From NCBI RefSeq assembly GCF_000768875.1, contig NZ_JRAO01000010.1, positions 188,759 to 252,758 of the forward strand: a stretch of DNA of 64,000 bases, given 5' to 3'. The notes beneath the pieces were generated by a model. That model searched no databases. It saw only the letters and a list, made by a program, of their open reading frames with translations, and was not told where the DNA came from. This DNA comes from Porphyromonas sp. COT-239 OH1446 (GTDB lineage: Bacteria; Bacteroidota; Bacteroidia; Bacteroidales; Porphyromonadaceae). Positions 46,274-54,557 of this stretch are shown piece after piece; within the stretch, counting starts at the first letter, position 1, and every line of letters starts with the position of its first letter. The position numbers were made by a program, and so were the translations under genes.

Positions 46274-46665
46274 TTGCTGTAATGGCTTATTTTGAATGAA
46301 TTATTTCGCTCCTCTAGCCCCCTCGAGAGTGGATCTATCGAGACAAGCCTAGATGGAGGGATGATGGTGTGAACATCGATTTGCAATATTCGCCAAATTT
46401 ATCCAGTTGTGCAAGCAAATCAAGAGCCCAAAGCTCTTGCGAGCTGCCCTGAGCTCCGATCAAGAGAGGGATGCCCCCATGCGTGGAGGGCCGGGGGACT
46501 ATCGGCAAGGGATGCCTGCGCAGAGCCTTCGACGCCCCTACTTCTTGCCGATAACGGCAAGAAGCGATACCCTTGTAGAGACCTGAGATAGTTACAATGG
46601 ATCTTATCTCAGCTAAAGAAACAAGCGGAGGCCTCAACAGCAACATATACGGAAACAAACAGACA
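46274..46665. other. Gene-free region with alternative hairpins upstream of murD
   Basis: No ORF here looks like a real gene. A 10-bp stem with an ATAA loop (46541-46550 with 46555-46564, CTTCTTGCCG) shares bases with a competing stem (46500-46509, TATCGGCAAG, with 46544-46553), so only one can form. An 8-bp inverted repeat (CTGAGATA, 46583-46590 with 46605-46612) lies beside them. It might be the murD leader or a decayed sequence. Confidence 0.4.
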
Positions 46666-46703
46666 GGGCGTAGGGCCCAGGCGAATGCCTGAGCCCTACG
46701 CCC
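46666..46703 (-). terminator. Terminator after the ICMT-like gene
   Basis: A stem of about 16 bp with one mismatch (GGGCGTAGGGC plus CAGGC with complements), 4-base loop, 34 bases after the minus-strand stop at 46737; followed by TGTCTGTTTG. Confidence 0.65.
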
Positions 46704-46736
46704 TAGGAGGCGAGCCCTTGAGATGTTTGGAGCAGT

Positions 46737-47255
46737 TTATTCAGCAGCCCAAAGACCTTTCATGGCCTGCTCCTCCTGTCGGATGCGTACCACCAAGAGA
46801 ATCATATAGAGCGGTAGACCCAGCAGGAGCGTCATCCAGGCATTACAGAGCAGGGCAACACCGATGAGCTCAGGGATGATGTTGAGGAAGTAGTTCGGAT
46901 GACGCACAGTGCGGAAGAGGAAGCTACGCTCAATACGCTGATTGGGGACGATGTAGAGCTTAAGCGTCCACACGTCTCGGAGCTTATAGATCACATAGAA
47001 GAGCATGAGGTAGGCAAAGGTCATCACCCCTGTCCCCCAGGCAGAGATCTCGTTGTAGTCTACCCCCGAGCGATAGGCCTCGTATAGAGCCGAGAAGTAA
47101 TAGGCAATATGGGCCAGGGTGAGCAGGAGTGAATTGAACTTACCGTACTGAACAGCCCCCTTCCGAAGCAGCAACTTCTCGTTGCGGATCGAGTACGAGA
47201 GCGAGAGGAGGCGCAGAATGAAGAAGATGGCGAAGGTCGTAATGATATATTGCAT
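46737..47255 (-). CDS. Isoprenylcysteine carboxyl methyltransferase-like membrane protein
   Basis: 172 residues with four or five membrane spans. The C-terminal half has the SAM-binding membrane methyltransferase pattern RTVRHPNYFLNIIPELIG, then two spans and an RIRQEEQAM segment. In bacteria such proteins methylate small molecules or lipids; the substrate cannot be told here. It stands alone between two gene-poor gaps. Confidence 0.72.
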   Translation of the reverse strand: MQYIITTFAIFFILRLLSLSYSIRNEKLLLRKGAVQYGKFNSLLLTLAHIAYYFSALYEAYRSGVDYNEISAWGTGVMTFAYLMLFYVIYKLRDVWTLKLYIVPNQRIERSFLFRTVRHPNYFLNIIPELIGVALLCNAWMTLLLGLPLYMILLVVRIRQEEQAMKGLWAAE

Positions 47256-47449
47256 ACCGATAACAATACTAATTAGTTTGTGATTAAAAATAAATTCGTA
47301 GTCATTCGTTTCTTGAAGTTTGATTGGGGGTTAGGGCTTGCCTCCAAAAATATTCGCCGCAATCTATGGAGCTTGATACATGATAATCCATCCCCTCCCT
47401 GCCTCGAGGAGCCTCTCCCCTGTGCATCGTGGCTGCTCTAGTGAGCCCG

Positions 47450-47621
47450 AAAGGAGCTCTATGGAGCTCCTACTTGAGTCTTCAGTGAGATCCTACTTAG
47501 ACCTCAAATGAGATCCTACTTGAGCCTCGAGTGAGATCCTATATAGGCTCTTAGGCGTAGGTCTACTGGGAGTTCAGAAGAATCGCCATCTAACCTCTCA
47601 GTCGAGATCCTATCGGACACT
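47450..47621 (-). repeat. 23-base repeat array, inverted orientation (locus F)
   Basis: Units ending GATCCT or GCTCCT, at 47472, 47495 and 47518, are each 23 bases and very similar; a 24-base unit follows, then decayed copies to about 47621, including a flipped one (AGAATCGCCATC at 47578). The rest of the 47256-47883 gap has only the terminator at 47807 and no supported gene. Confidence 0.82.
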
Positions 47622-47806
47622 CAGCCTTCAGTCCTTCGGCTTCATCTCAATGAGGGCGATCCTCTCAAGAGCAGAGGCGCAACTACATGTAAAATGCGAA
47701 GCTACTGGTTTCCTTGCATCGAGAGAAGCAATATTTTATCGTCCCCCCCAATACATACTCTACCTCAACGGATTAAATTCTTGAATTTATTTCTAGAGAC
47801 AAAAAG

Positions 47807-47836
47807 TAGGGAGTAGCCCACATGGGCTACTCCCTA
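47807..47836 (-). terminator. Terminator of the AI-2E family transporter gene
   Basis: A perfect 14-bp stem (TAGGGAGTAGCCCA with its complement), 2-base loop, followed on the minus strand by CTTTTTG. Confidence 0.82.
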
Positions 47837-47883
47837 TCCCTCTATCGACCTCCACCTCGTCGAGGGAGAGGATCTATCTTACA

Positions 47884-49041
47884 TTATTTCTTGGCCTTTT
47901 TGCGAGCCTCCCTACGCTCTCGATCCCTCTTGAGCTTAGCATCTATGAGGGCTATGTAGGCTTCGTCCCGGAGGACGTAGCGCATGTAAATCGAGTACAG
48001 AGACATCGTCAGAGGTAGGGCAACCAGCATCCCGAAGAAGCCGAGCAGATACCCCCACACCGAGAGTGAGAGGAGGATGAGCGAAGGACGCATCCCCATC
48101 TTCTCCCCCATAATCTTGGGCACAAGGATCGTCTCCTGAATTACCTGAACGATAAAGAGCACTCCAAAGGCCAGGAGCAGGCACACGAAAACTCCCTGAC
48201 CCTGCTGGGCACTCATCAGCACAGACATAAAAGCCAAAGGGATTACCCCCAGGGCCTGCATATAGGGGATGAAGTTCAGGAGACCGATCAGAATCCCCAT
48301 AGCCGTAGCCATCGGAAGATCTATGATATTGAAGCCAATGCTCAGCAGTAGCCCCACGCTCAGGGCAATGAGTGCTTGCCCACGAAAGTAGCTATTCATG
48401 TACGAATCGATCTCCGTCATCACCGAATGTAGCGACCCCCGAATAGAGGGAGGGAAGAGCTCGATCATCCCACTGGCTAGGCCCTCGAAGTCGATCATGA
48501 TGAAGATAAAGTACACGATCCCCATGGCAAAGACCACCCCCCACGAGAAGACCGAGATCGTACTATCGACGATCGAGCCGACCTGCGTCCAGGCCGTCTC
48601 GATCGTCTTCATGATATTCTCTACCGAGAGCTCCTGCGAGAAGCGATCAAGATCGACAGCCTCCTTGAGCATAGCGAGCATTCCCTCGGGAAGGATCAGC
48701 TCAAGCAGCCCCCCTCCATTGTAGACATTCAAGGCCTCGAGCGTCTTGGCAATCTCCTCCTCGATCGAAGGGATCAGGTAGATGAAGCCGAGGGCCAGCA
48801 CAACCCCCAGCAGCACAAAGACGATCAGCACCGAGAGACCCCGAGACTTGACTCGAGCCTTGTACTGAAAAAACTTCACCAGCGGAAGCATCACATAGGC
48901 GAAGATGCCTGCCAAGAGGAAGGGCAGCAGCACCTCCCAGATCGCACTGATAGCCATCACGCACAGTAGCACCAGAATGCTGATGAGCAGGATGCGTACC
49001 GTACGATCCAACGTAAAGGGTTTATTCAAGAACTTATCCAT
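47884..49041 (-). CDS. AI-2E family transporter (PerM-like membrane protein)
   Basis: 385 residues with seven or eight membrane spans and a large loop between the third and fourth (IPSIEEEIAKTLEALNVY). The C-terminal half has the family pattern: SIGFNIIDLPMATAMGILIGLLNFIP and VQETILVPKIMGEKMGMRPSL, here separated by about 60 residues. Family members export small molecules or peptides or act as ion antiporters, so the name does not imply a quorum-sensing role. A basic tail (RDRERREARKKAKK) ends the protein. It starts 15 bases after the sulfatase stop. Confidence 0.85.
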   Translation of the reverse strand: MDKFLNKPFTLDRTVRILLISILVLLCVMAISAIWEVLLPFLLAGIFAYVMLPLVKFFQYKARVKSRGLSVLIVFVLLGVVLALGFIYLIPSIEEEIAKTLEALNVYNGGGLLELILPEGMLAMLKEAVDLDRFSQELSVENIMKTIETAWTQVGSIVDSTISVFSWGVVFAMGIVYFIFIMIDFEGLASGMIELFPPSIRGSLHSVMTEIDSYMNSYFRGQALIALSVGLLLSIGFNIIDLPMATAMGILIGLLNFIPYMQALGVIPLAFMSVLMSAQQGQGVFVCLLLAFGVLFIVQVIQETILVPKIMGEKMGMRPSLILLSLSVWGYLLGFFGMLVALPLTMSLYSIYMRYVLRDEAYIALIDAKLKRDRERREARKKAKK

Positions 49042-49056
49042 AGAGAACCAATGGGA

Positions 49057-50505
49057 TTAGGGCATGCCCAGCGGTTGCTGAGCCACTCGCTCATGTTTGA
49101 AGGGGAAGAGCTCAGAGGGGGAGTGCATGCGCTGCATCTGTCGCTTCATACGCTCCAGGCGGCGAGGCTCTTGCTCAGCCAAATTGTTTTGCTCCCCGAG
49201 GTCTTGCTCTAGATTGTAAAGTTCATAGACGGGAGCGTCGCTATTGACCTTTAGGGCTACCAGCTTCCATTTGCCCTGGCGCAGGGCCATCTTGCCTCCC
49301 TCCTCATGGAACTCCCAGTACAGGGGTCGCTCCTGCTTGCGTGCTCTAGCCTTGGCCTGGCCCAAGAGTAGGGGCATGAGATCTACCCCACTCGTCTCAG
49401 GTTGCTTCTCCCCGAGCATCGAGGCGAAGGTGGGCATGAAGTCCCAAAAAGCTCCTGGCACACTGCATCGACTCTCGGGGGTGATCCTCCCTGGCCAATA
49501 GGCGATCATCGGTACTCGAATCCCCCCTTCGTAGAGATCTCTCTTATGCCCTCGCAGAGGGCCATTACCATCGAAGTACTCAGGGTCTGCCCCACCCTCA
49601 CGATGAGGGCCATTGTCGCTGGTGAAAATGATGAGTGTATCCTCCTCAAGGCCCAGCTCCTTGATCCGATCGACTACCTGACCGACATAGCTATCCAGCA
49701 GCGTAACCATAGCGGCGAATGAGGCATGGGCATCAGGAGTCGATCCATAGCCCGAAGGGCCACCCTGCCAGGGCTTGGGCGTCAGCTTACCTCGGTAGTA
49801 TGCGTAGGATTCATCATGGGGGAGGTTCAGCTCAGCATGGGGCAGCGTATAGGTCAGCATGGCGAAGAAGGGCTTGCCCTCCTGAGCCGATTCGTCGATG
49901 AACCGCAAGGCTTGCTCCTGGATGAGGCTTGGAGCATAGGTCTTGCGAGCATCCCCCGCATTCTCCTCGAAGAGAACACGCTCCCGATCACTCCACAGAT
50001 GCTCGGGGTAGTACTTATGCGAGACACGCTGACAGTTGTAGCCATAGAAGCGGTCGAAGCCTCGATCCGCTGGCTCTGCACCTGAGCCAGGATGACCCAG
50101 CCCCCACTTGCCAAAGATGCCTGTGCGGTAACCAGCCTGCTGAAAGAGACGGCCGAGCGTCGCACGATCGGCCATAGGGGTCTGTCCCTCGGGCTGAACC
50201 TCCTTATTGCCTCGAATCCTCGTCCGTCCCGTATGCAACCCCGTCATCAGCGAGGCTCGAGAGGGGGCACTCACCGAGCAACCAGCATAGAAGTCAGTGA
50301 AGAGCATCCCTGCACGACTCATAGCATCGAGCCGAGGCGTCAGGATGAGCTGCTGCCCATAACAGCCGAGGTCTCCATAGCCAAGGTCATCGGCTAGGAT
50401 GAAGATCACATTAGGCTGCCTCGTCTGTGCCTCGGCGGAGAGGGAGAAAAGGGCAGGAGCGAGAAGTAGCCCTGAGGGCAGAAGTACACGTTTCATCATT
50501 GTCAA
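49057..50505 (-). CDS. S1-family sulfatase, Ser-type
   Basis: 482 residues with a signal peptide (from M1 or M4, cleaved near SAEAQ). The metal site begins with NVIFILADDLGYGD. The active-site motif reads SAPSRASLMTG with Ser79 where Cys-type sulfatases have cysteine, so conversion to formylglycine would need an anaerobic radical-SAM maturase (anSME), which is not in the window. GKWGLGHPG, SDNGPHREGG and a C-terminal subdomain are also visible. It probably acts in the periplasm on sulfated host glycans. Position after rpiB and tkt suggests shared transcription, but a hairpin lies between. Confidence 0.9.
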   Translation of the reverse strand: MTMMKRVLLPSGLLLAPALFSLSAEAQTRQPNVIFILADDLGYGDLGCYGQQLILTPRLDAMSRAGMLFTDFYAGCSVSAPSRASLMTGLHTGRTRIRGNKEVQPEGQTPMADRATLGRLFQQAGYRTGIFGKWGLGHPGSGAEPADRGFDRFYGYNCQRVSHKYYPEHLWSDRERVLFEENAGDARKTYAPSLIQEQALRFIDESAQEGKPFFAMLTYTLPHAELNLPHDESYAYYRGKLTPKPWQGGPSGYGSTPDAHASFAAMVTLLDSYVGQVVDRIKELGLEEDTLIIFTSDNGPHREGGADPEYFDGNGPLRGHKRDLYEGGIRVPMIAYWPGRITPESRCSVPGAFWDFMPTFASMLGEKQPETSGVDLMPLLLGQAKARARKQERPLYWEFHEEGGKMALRQGKWKLVALKVNSDAPVYELYNLEQDLGEQNNLAEQEPRRLERMKRQMQRMHSPSELFPFKHERVAQQPLGMP

Positions 50506-50534
50506 TAGGTTGTTAGCGGAGGATTATATTCTCA

Positions 50535-50571
50535 TAGAGGTATCGCCCCCCTGGTGGAGACAATACCTCTA
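50535..50571 (-). terminator. Hairpin between rpiB and the sulfatase gene
   Basis: A 9-bp perfect stem (TAGAGGTAT with its complement) enclosing a CCACCAGGGGGG-type inner helix. There is no T run, so it may be a processing or partial termination site. Confidence 0.4.
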
Positions 50572-50606
50572 CAGATGTATTTGCAGCATAGAGCGGCTTT
50601 CGGGCA

Positions 50607-51053
50607 CTAGAGAGGGATCTTAGCCACTCGTCCAGCATGCCGACCACCCTCAAACTCGCTCGAGAGGAAAGCCTCAACGATCGAGCGACAGAGCTCTTCA
50701 TCGACGAAGCGACCTGGGATCGATAGCACATTGGCATCGTTATGAGCACGAGCCAGGCCTGCGATCTCGGCACACCAGCACAATGCGGCCCGTACCGAGG
50801 CATGCTTATTGAGGGCCATCGAGATCCCATTACCCGAGCCACAGACGGCGATACCATAGTCCACCTCGCCCACATCTATAGCTCGACCTAGGCCGTGGGC
50901 GAAGTCTGGGTAGTCACAGCGTTCGTCGCTATAGCAACCATAGTCATGGAGGGCAATACCCTTACCCTCGAGGTAGGCCTTGACCAACTCCTTGGTCTCG
51001 TAGCCAGCATGGTCGCTACATAGGCCGATGGGTTTATTCGTCTTCATATCCAA
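50607..51053 (-). CDS. rpiB: Ribose-5-phosphate isomerase B
   Basis: 148 residues (second ATG at 51047 also possible). LCSDHAGYETKELV (12-25), DYPDFAH, the catalytic CGSGNGISMALNKH with the active cysteine, and the GGRHAGRV tail match RpiB/LacAB. It interconverts ribose 5-phosphate and ribulose 5-phosphate. It begins 16 bases after the tkt stop, in keeping with a pentose-phosphate unit. Confidence 0.93.
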   Translation of the reverse strand: MDMKTNKPIGLCSDHAGYETKELVKAYLEGKGIALHDYGCYSDERCDYPDFAHGLGRAIDVGEVDYGIAVCGSGNGISMALNKHASVRAALCWCAEIAGLARAHNDANVLSIPGRFVDEELCRSIVEAFLSSEFEGGRHAGRVAKIPL

Positions 51054-51069
51054 TTCGAGGACAGAGGGG

Positions 51070-53109
51070 TTAGCATTCCATGAGCTTCTTCACCTGCGTG
51101 TAGACATTCTCAGCAGTGAAGCCCAGCTTCTCATCCAACACCTTGTAGGGCGCAGAGAAGCCGAAAGAGCTCAGCCCCCAAATGCTGCCCTGCTCTCCGA
51201 CGAGCCCCAGCAGATTAACGGGGAGACCTGCTGTCAGCCCAAAGCGTTTGATGCCTTGCGGCAATACCTCATCTTGGTAAGCCTTATCCTGCAGGCGGAA
51301 GAGGCCCTCCGAGGGTACCGAAACGATCTGCAGGCGGATGCCCTCACGACGCAGCAACTCTGCTCCATCGACCAGGGTAGAGACTTCACTGCCCGAGGCC
51401 AAGAGGACTACCTGTGGGTTCTCGTCCCGAGAGACGATATAAGCTCCTCGAGCGGCCTGGGCAGCCTCACAGTAGCGACAACTGATAGGGTTCAGCAGGG
51501 GCAGGTCGTTGATATTCTGACGAGAGAGGATGAGGGCCGTAGGCGTGTCGACGTTCTCCATAGCCAAACGCCAAGCCATGGTTGTCTCCTGCACGTCAGC
51601 GGGGCGAAGTACTAGAGTGCTGTTGCGCCCGCTATGGTTCTGTAGCTTCTCCATCAAGCGAATCTGTGCCTCCTGCTCTACAGGCTCGTGGGTAGGCCCG
51701 TCCTCCCCTACTCGGAAAGCATCGTGCGTCCAAACGAACTTCACGGGCAACTCCATCAGAGCAGCCATACGGATCGCAGGCTTCATATAATCACTGAAGA
51801 CGAAGAAAGTACCGCAGGCAGCGATTACCCCGCCATGAAGAGCCATCCCGATACACAGGCAAGCCATTGTCAGTTCGGCCACCCCAGGCTGTAAAAAAGC
51901 TCCGCCGAAGTCTCCACGGCTCATCGCGCGAGTCTTCTTGAGGAAGCCATCGGTCTTGTCCGAGTTGGAGAGATCAGCTGAGGAGACGATCATGTTCTCC
52001 ACCTGATCTGCCAGCACCCCCAGCACCGTGGCCGAGGCGGCACGAGTGGCCTGATTCGGCTTCTGCACAATGGCATCCCAATCGACCTTGGGGGCTTCTC
52101 CCGAGAACCAACGATCGAGCTTCTCGGCAAGCTCGGGATGCTCAGCTCTCCAAAGCTTCTCCTCTCCAGCTCGCTCCTGAGCGAGGGTTTCTAGCTCTTC
52201 CATACGGCGGGCATAGAGAGCCTCGACCTCGGGGAAGATGGAGAAGGGATGCTCAGGGTCTCCACCCAAGCCTTTAATGGTAGCCTCGATACATGCACCA
52301 GCGGCCGTTAAGGGCTGACCATGGGTGCTCACAGCTCCTTCAAAAGAGGTGCCATCAGCCCCGACCACACCCTTGGCCATTGTTGTACGGCCAATAATGA
52401 GGGTAGGCTTGCCCACTACAGCCTTGGCTTCGGTAAGCGCTCGGCGAATAGCAGGCACATCATGCCCATCAATATCAATCACATGCCATCCCCAAGCACG
52501 ATACTTCATCGCTACATCCTCCGAAGCCACCTCACTCACACGAGTAGAGAGCTGTACATCGTTGGCATCATAGTACATGATCAGATTGTCGAGGCCTAGA
52601 TGACCTGCGATGCGACCAGCTCCTTGAGAGATCTCCTCCTGGATACCCCCATCGGAGATGTAGGCATAGATCGTTTGGCTCATCATCCAGCCGAACTTAT
52701 GCTCGAGGAACTTGGCCGCAATGGCTGCCCCCACAGCATAGGTGTGCCCTTGACCTAGAGGACCTGAGGTATTCTCAACTCCTCGGTCAGGATCTACCTC
52801 GGGATGTCCCGGCGTAGGGCTACCCCACTGGCGGAACTGCTGTAGCTCCTGCATGCTGTACTTGCCGACGAGCGCAAGCTGAGCATAGAGCATAGGCGAC
52901 ATATGCCCTGGGTCTAGGAAGAAACGATCTCGCCCAAACCAACGAGGCGACTTGGGGTCGAAGATGAGGAACTCGGAGAATAGGACATTGATGAAGTCCG
53001 CACCGCCCATAGCACCGCCAGGGTGTCCGCTCTTAGCTTTCTCTACCATCGAGGCTGCCAGCACACGGATATTGTCTGCGGCCTTAGTCATCAGTTCGAT
53101 ACTGTTCAT
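51070..53109 (-). CDS. tkt: Transketolase
   Basis: 679 residues. ThDP-binding features include KSGHPGGAMGGADF (27-40), GHMSPMLYAQL, GPLGQGHTYAVG and SDGGIQEE; the pyrimidine domain has FFVFSDYMKPAIRMAAL, THDAFRVGEDGPTHEP and LRPAD. It moves two-carbon units between sugar phosphates. TAACTTTG on the minus strand (53195-53202) is a likely -7 box; the insertion sequence ends 42 bases upstream of it, near the expected -33 position. Confidence 0.95.
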   Translation of the reverse strand: MNSIELMTKAADNIRVLAASMVEKAKSGHPGGAMGGADFINVLFSEFLIFDPKSPRWFGRDRFFLDPGHMSPMLYAQLALVGKYSMQELQQFRQWGSPTPGHPEVDPDRGVENTSGPLGQGHTYAVGAAIAAKFLEHKFGWMMSQTIYAYISDGGIQEEISQGAGRIAGHLGLDNLIMYYDANDVQLSTRVSEVASEDVAMKYRAWGWHVIDIDGHDVPAIRRALTEAKAVVGKPTLIIGRTTMAKGVVGADGTSFEGAVSTHGQPLTAAGACIEATIKGLGGDPEHPFSIFPEVEALYARRMEELETLAQERAGEEKLWRAEHPELAEKLDRWFSGEAPKVDWDAIVQKPNQATRAASATVLGVLADQVENMIVSSADLSNSDKTDGFLKKTRAMSRGDFGGAFLQPGVAELTMACLCIGMALHGGVIAACGTFFVFSDYMKPAIRMAALMELPVKFVWTHDAFRVGEDGPTHEPVEQEAQIRLMEKLQNHSGRNSTLVLRPADVQETTMAWRLAMENVDTPTALILSRQNINDLPLLNPISCRYCEAAQAARGAYIVSRDENPQVVLLASGSEVSTLVDGAELLRREGIRLQIVSVPSEGLFRLQDKAYQDEVLPQGIKRFGLTAGLPVNLLGLVGEQGSIWGLSSFGFSAPYKVLDEKLGFTAENVYTQVKKLMEC

Positions 53110-53280
53110 GATGCTTACGCTTAGGATATATGTTTGTTATGTGAATGCGATCAGGATCTCTGCCGTCTTGTGCAATCGGCCCTATTACCAAGCCCAAAGT
53201 TAGGCAATATTTCCCACACACCTAACCCTTCAGAGCAATGTCTCAGGGCAATCGCATCGAAATAAGGCTATCTTTGGTGT

Positions 53281-54321
53281 ATGGATGTACGCGATTATTT
53301 TTCGATGGTCTCCGACCCACGTGTTGTGGGTCGTTGCAAGCATAAGTTGAGCGATATTTTGGTTATTGCACTAGCGAGTTATTTGTGTGGAGGCGAGGAT
53401 TATGAGTCCATGTGTGGAGGCGAGGACTATGAGTCCATGCATGAACTTTGCTTAGAGCGTGGAGAATCGCTTCGCCCACTGGTTGAATTGCCTAATGGCT
53501 GTCCGAGCGTAGACACGTTCGAGAGAGTGCTCCAACGCATTGAACCTCAGTCTCTCTATGCTTGTCTTCAAGTCTATGGTAAAGAGCTGATTAGCGACTT
53601 AGAAGGTAAGCACATCGCCATTGACGGCAAACGTCTGAGAGGATCTAAGAAGAAAACAGGCAGTACACATATTCTCTCAGCTTGGGTTGATGAAGTAGGT
53701 TTAAGCCTTGCTCAAGAGACTGTTGCCGAGAAACGCAATGAGTTACAAGCCATTCCAGAGGTCTTGGATAGCCTTGATTTATCAGGGGCAGTTATTAGCA
53801 TCGATGCTATGGGGACTCAAACCAACATTGCAGAGCAGATTATCCAGTCAGAAGCTGACTACATTCTAAGCCTCAAAGGCAATCAAAAACATTTGTATGA
53901 GGACGTTCAAGATTGCTTCACAGGACAATATAGGAGTCATAGCTATGAGACCGTAGAGAAAAATCATGGTCGTATTGAGAAGAGGACTTATACGACATTA
54001 CTAGCTTCAGAGGTCTTTGACGGAGGCGAGTATGGTCAATGGCAAGGCTTGAGAAGTTTAATTCAAGTGGAGCGAGAGATTAGTAGTTTAGGGGGAGAAA
54101 ACCGAATAGATAAACAGTATTATATCAGTAGTTTACCACCTGAAGAATGTCGCTTAATAGGGCAATACATTCGAGGGCATTGGGGGATTGAGAATAGACT
54201 CCATTGGCATTTGGATGTAACCTTCAGGGAAGATGCCTGCCGTGCTCGTAAGAATTATTCAGCCACCAACCTAAACACGTTGAGAAAGTTTGCTTTAGCC
54301 ATTGTCTCTAGTTTGCTTTAG
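53281..54321 (+). CDS. ISAs1-family transposase, frameshifted near the C-terminus
   Basis: 346 residues as it stands. The DDE residues are visible: IAIDGKRLRGS, VISIDAMGTQT and DVTFREDACRARKNYS, with the N-terminal DUF4277-like/HTH region ahead. Two tandem duplications mark it. A 27-bp one (53386-53412 and 53413-53439, one silent difference) doubles CGGEDYESM in frame. An exact 23-bp one (54287-54309 and 54310-54332) shifts the frame, ending the protein at 54321. Removing one copy would restore about 28 more residues (GYKDKLSLRKRLF onward) to a TGA at 54417-54419, the expected family end. Confidence 0.88.
   Translation: MDVRDYFSMVSDPRVVGRCKHKLSDILVIALASYLCGGEDYESMCGGEDYESMHELCLERGESLRPLVELPNGCPSVDTFERVLQRIEPQSLYACLQVYGKELISDLEGKHIAIDGKRLRGSKKKTGSTHILSAWVDEVGLSLAQETVAEKRNELQAIPEVLDSLDLSGAVISIDAMGTQTNIAEQIIQSEADYILSLKGNQKHLYEDVQDCFTGQYRSHSYETVEKNHGRIEKRTYTTLLASEVFDGGEYGQWQGLRSLIQVEREISSLGGENRIDKQYYISSLPPEECRLIGQYIRGHWGIENRLHWHLDVTFREDACRARKNYSATNLNTLRKFALAIVSSLL
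53386..53439 (+). repeat. 27-bp tandem duplication inside the transposase
   Basis: Two adjacent copies starting TGTGGAGGCGAGGA, differing only by T/C at one silent position. Confidence 0.9.
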
Positions 54322-54332
54322 CCATTGTCTCT
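54287..54332 (+). repeat. Exact 23-bp tandem duplication causing the transposase frameshift
   Basis: Two identical 23-base copies (AGTTTGCTTTAGCCATTG...) at 54287-54309 and 54310-54332. The length is not a multiple of three. Confidence 0.92.
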
Positions 54333-54481
54333 GGGTACAAAGACAAACTATCCTTGCGTAAGAGGCTGTTCAAAGCCGCTCTCAATATAGACTATCTCAA
54401 GAAGCTCCTAAAGATTTGATGCGGTTGCCCTGCCTCAAGTACCTGAGTGAAGCGATCTCTTAGTGAGAGGGGAGGGAATGA

Positions 54482-54538
54482 AATACCTTCGCCAGTGAAC
54501 AGACCTCAATAGTTTGCTCTCTGGCGAAGGTATTTTTG
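54482..54538. terminator. Bidirectional terminator between the IS and the CoA-transferase gene
   Basis: A 14-bp perfect stem (AATACCTTCGCCAG with its complement) with a 25-base loop. The plus strand has a T5 tail and the minus strand a TTTC tail. It lies 20 bases after the minus-strand stop at 54558. Confidence 0.72.
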
Positions 54539-54557
54539 TTGAAGGCTCTACCCTAGG

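Larger units (their letters stand above)
53244..54432 (+). mobile_element. ISAs1-family insertion sequence, degraded
   Basis: About 1.19 kb bounded by 15-bp inverted repeats with one mismatch: CAGGGCAATCGCATC at 53244-53258 and the complement of CAGGGCAACCGCATC ending at 54432. It contains one transposase gene. Flanking bases do not show an obvious target-site duplication. Base composition is clearly more AT-rich than the neighbouring genes, which supports acquisition. Two internal tandem duplications (27 bp and 23 bp) have altered the coding sequence, so it is probably not active. Confidence 0.85.

Noticed and set aside
46335-46658. 107-residue minus-strand frame upstream of murD
   Set aside because: It runs through several hairpins, with no start signal, no similarity and odd composition.
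53234-54442. Target-site duplication of the insertion sequence
   Set aside because: The ten bases on either side of the inverted repeats do not match; the site may have decayed or the element recombined.
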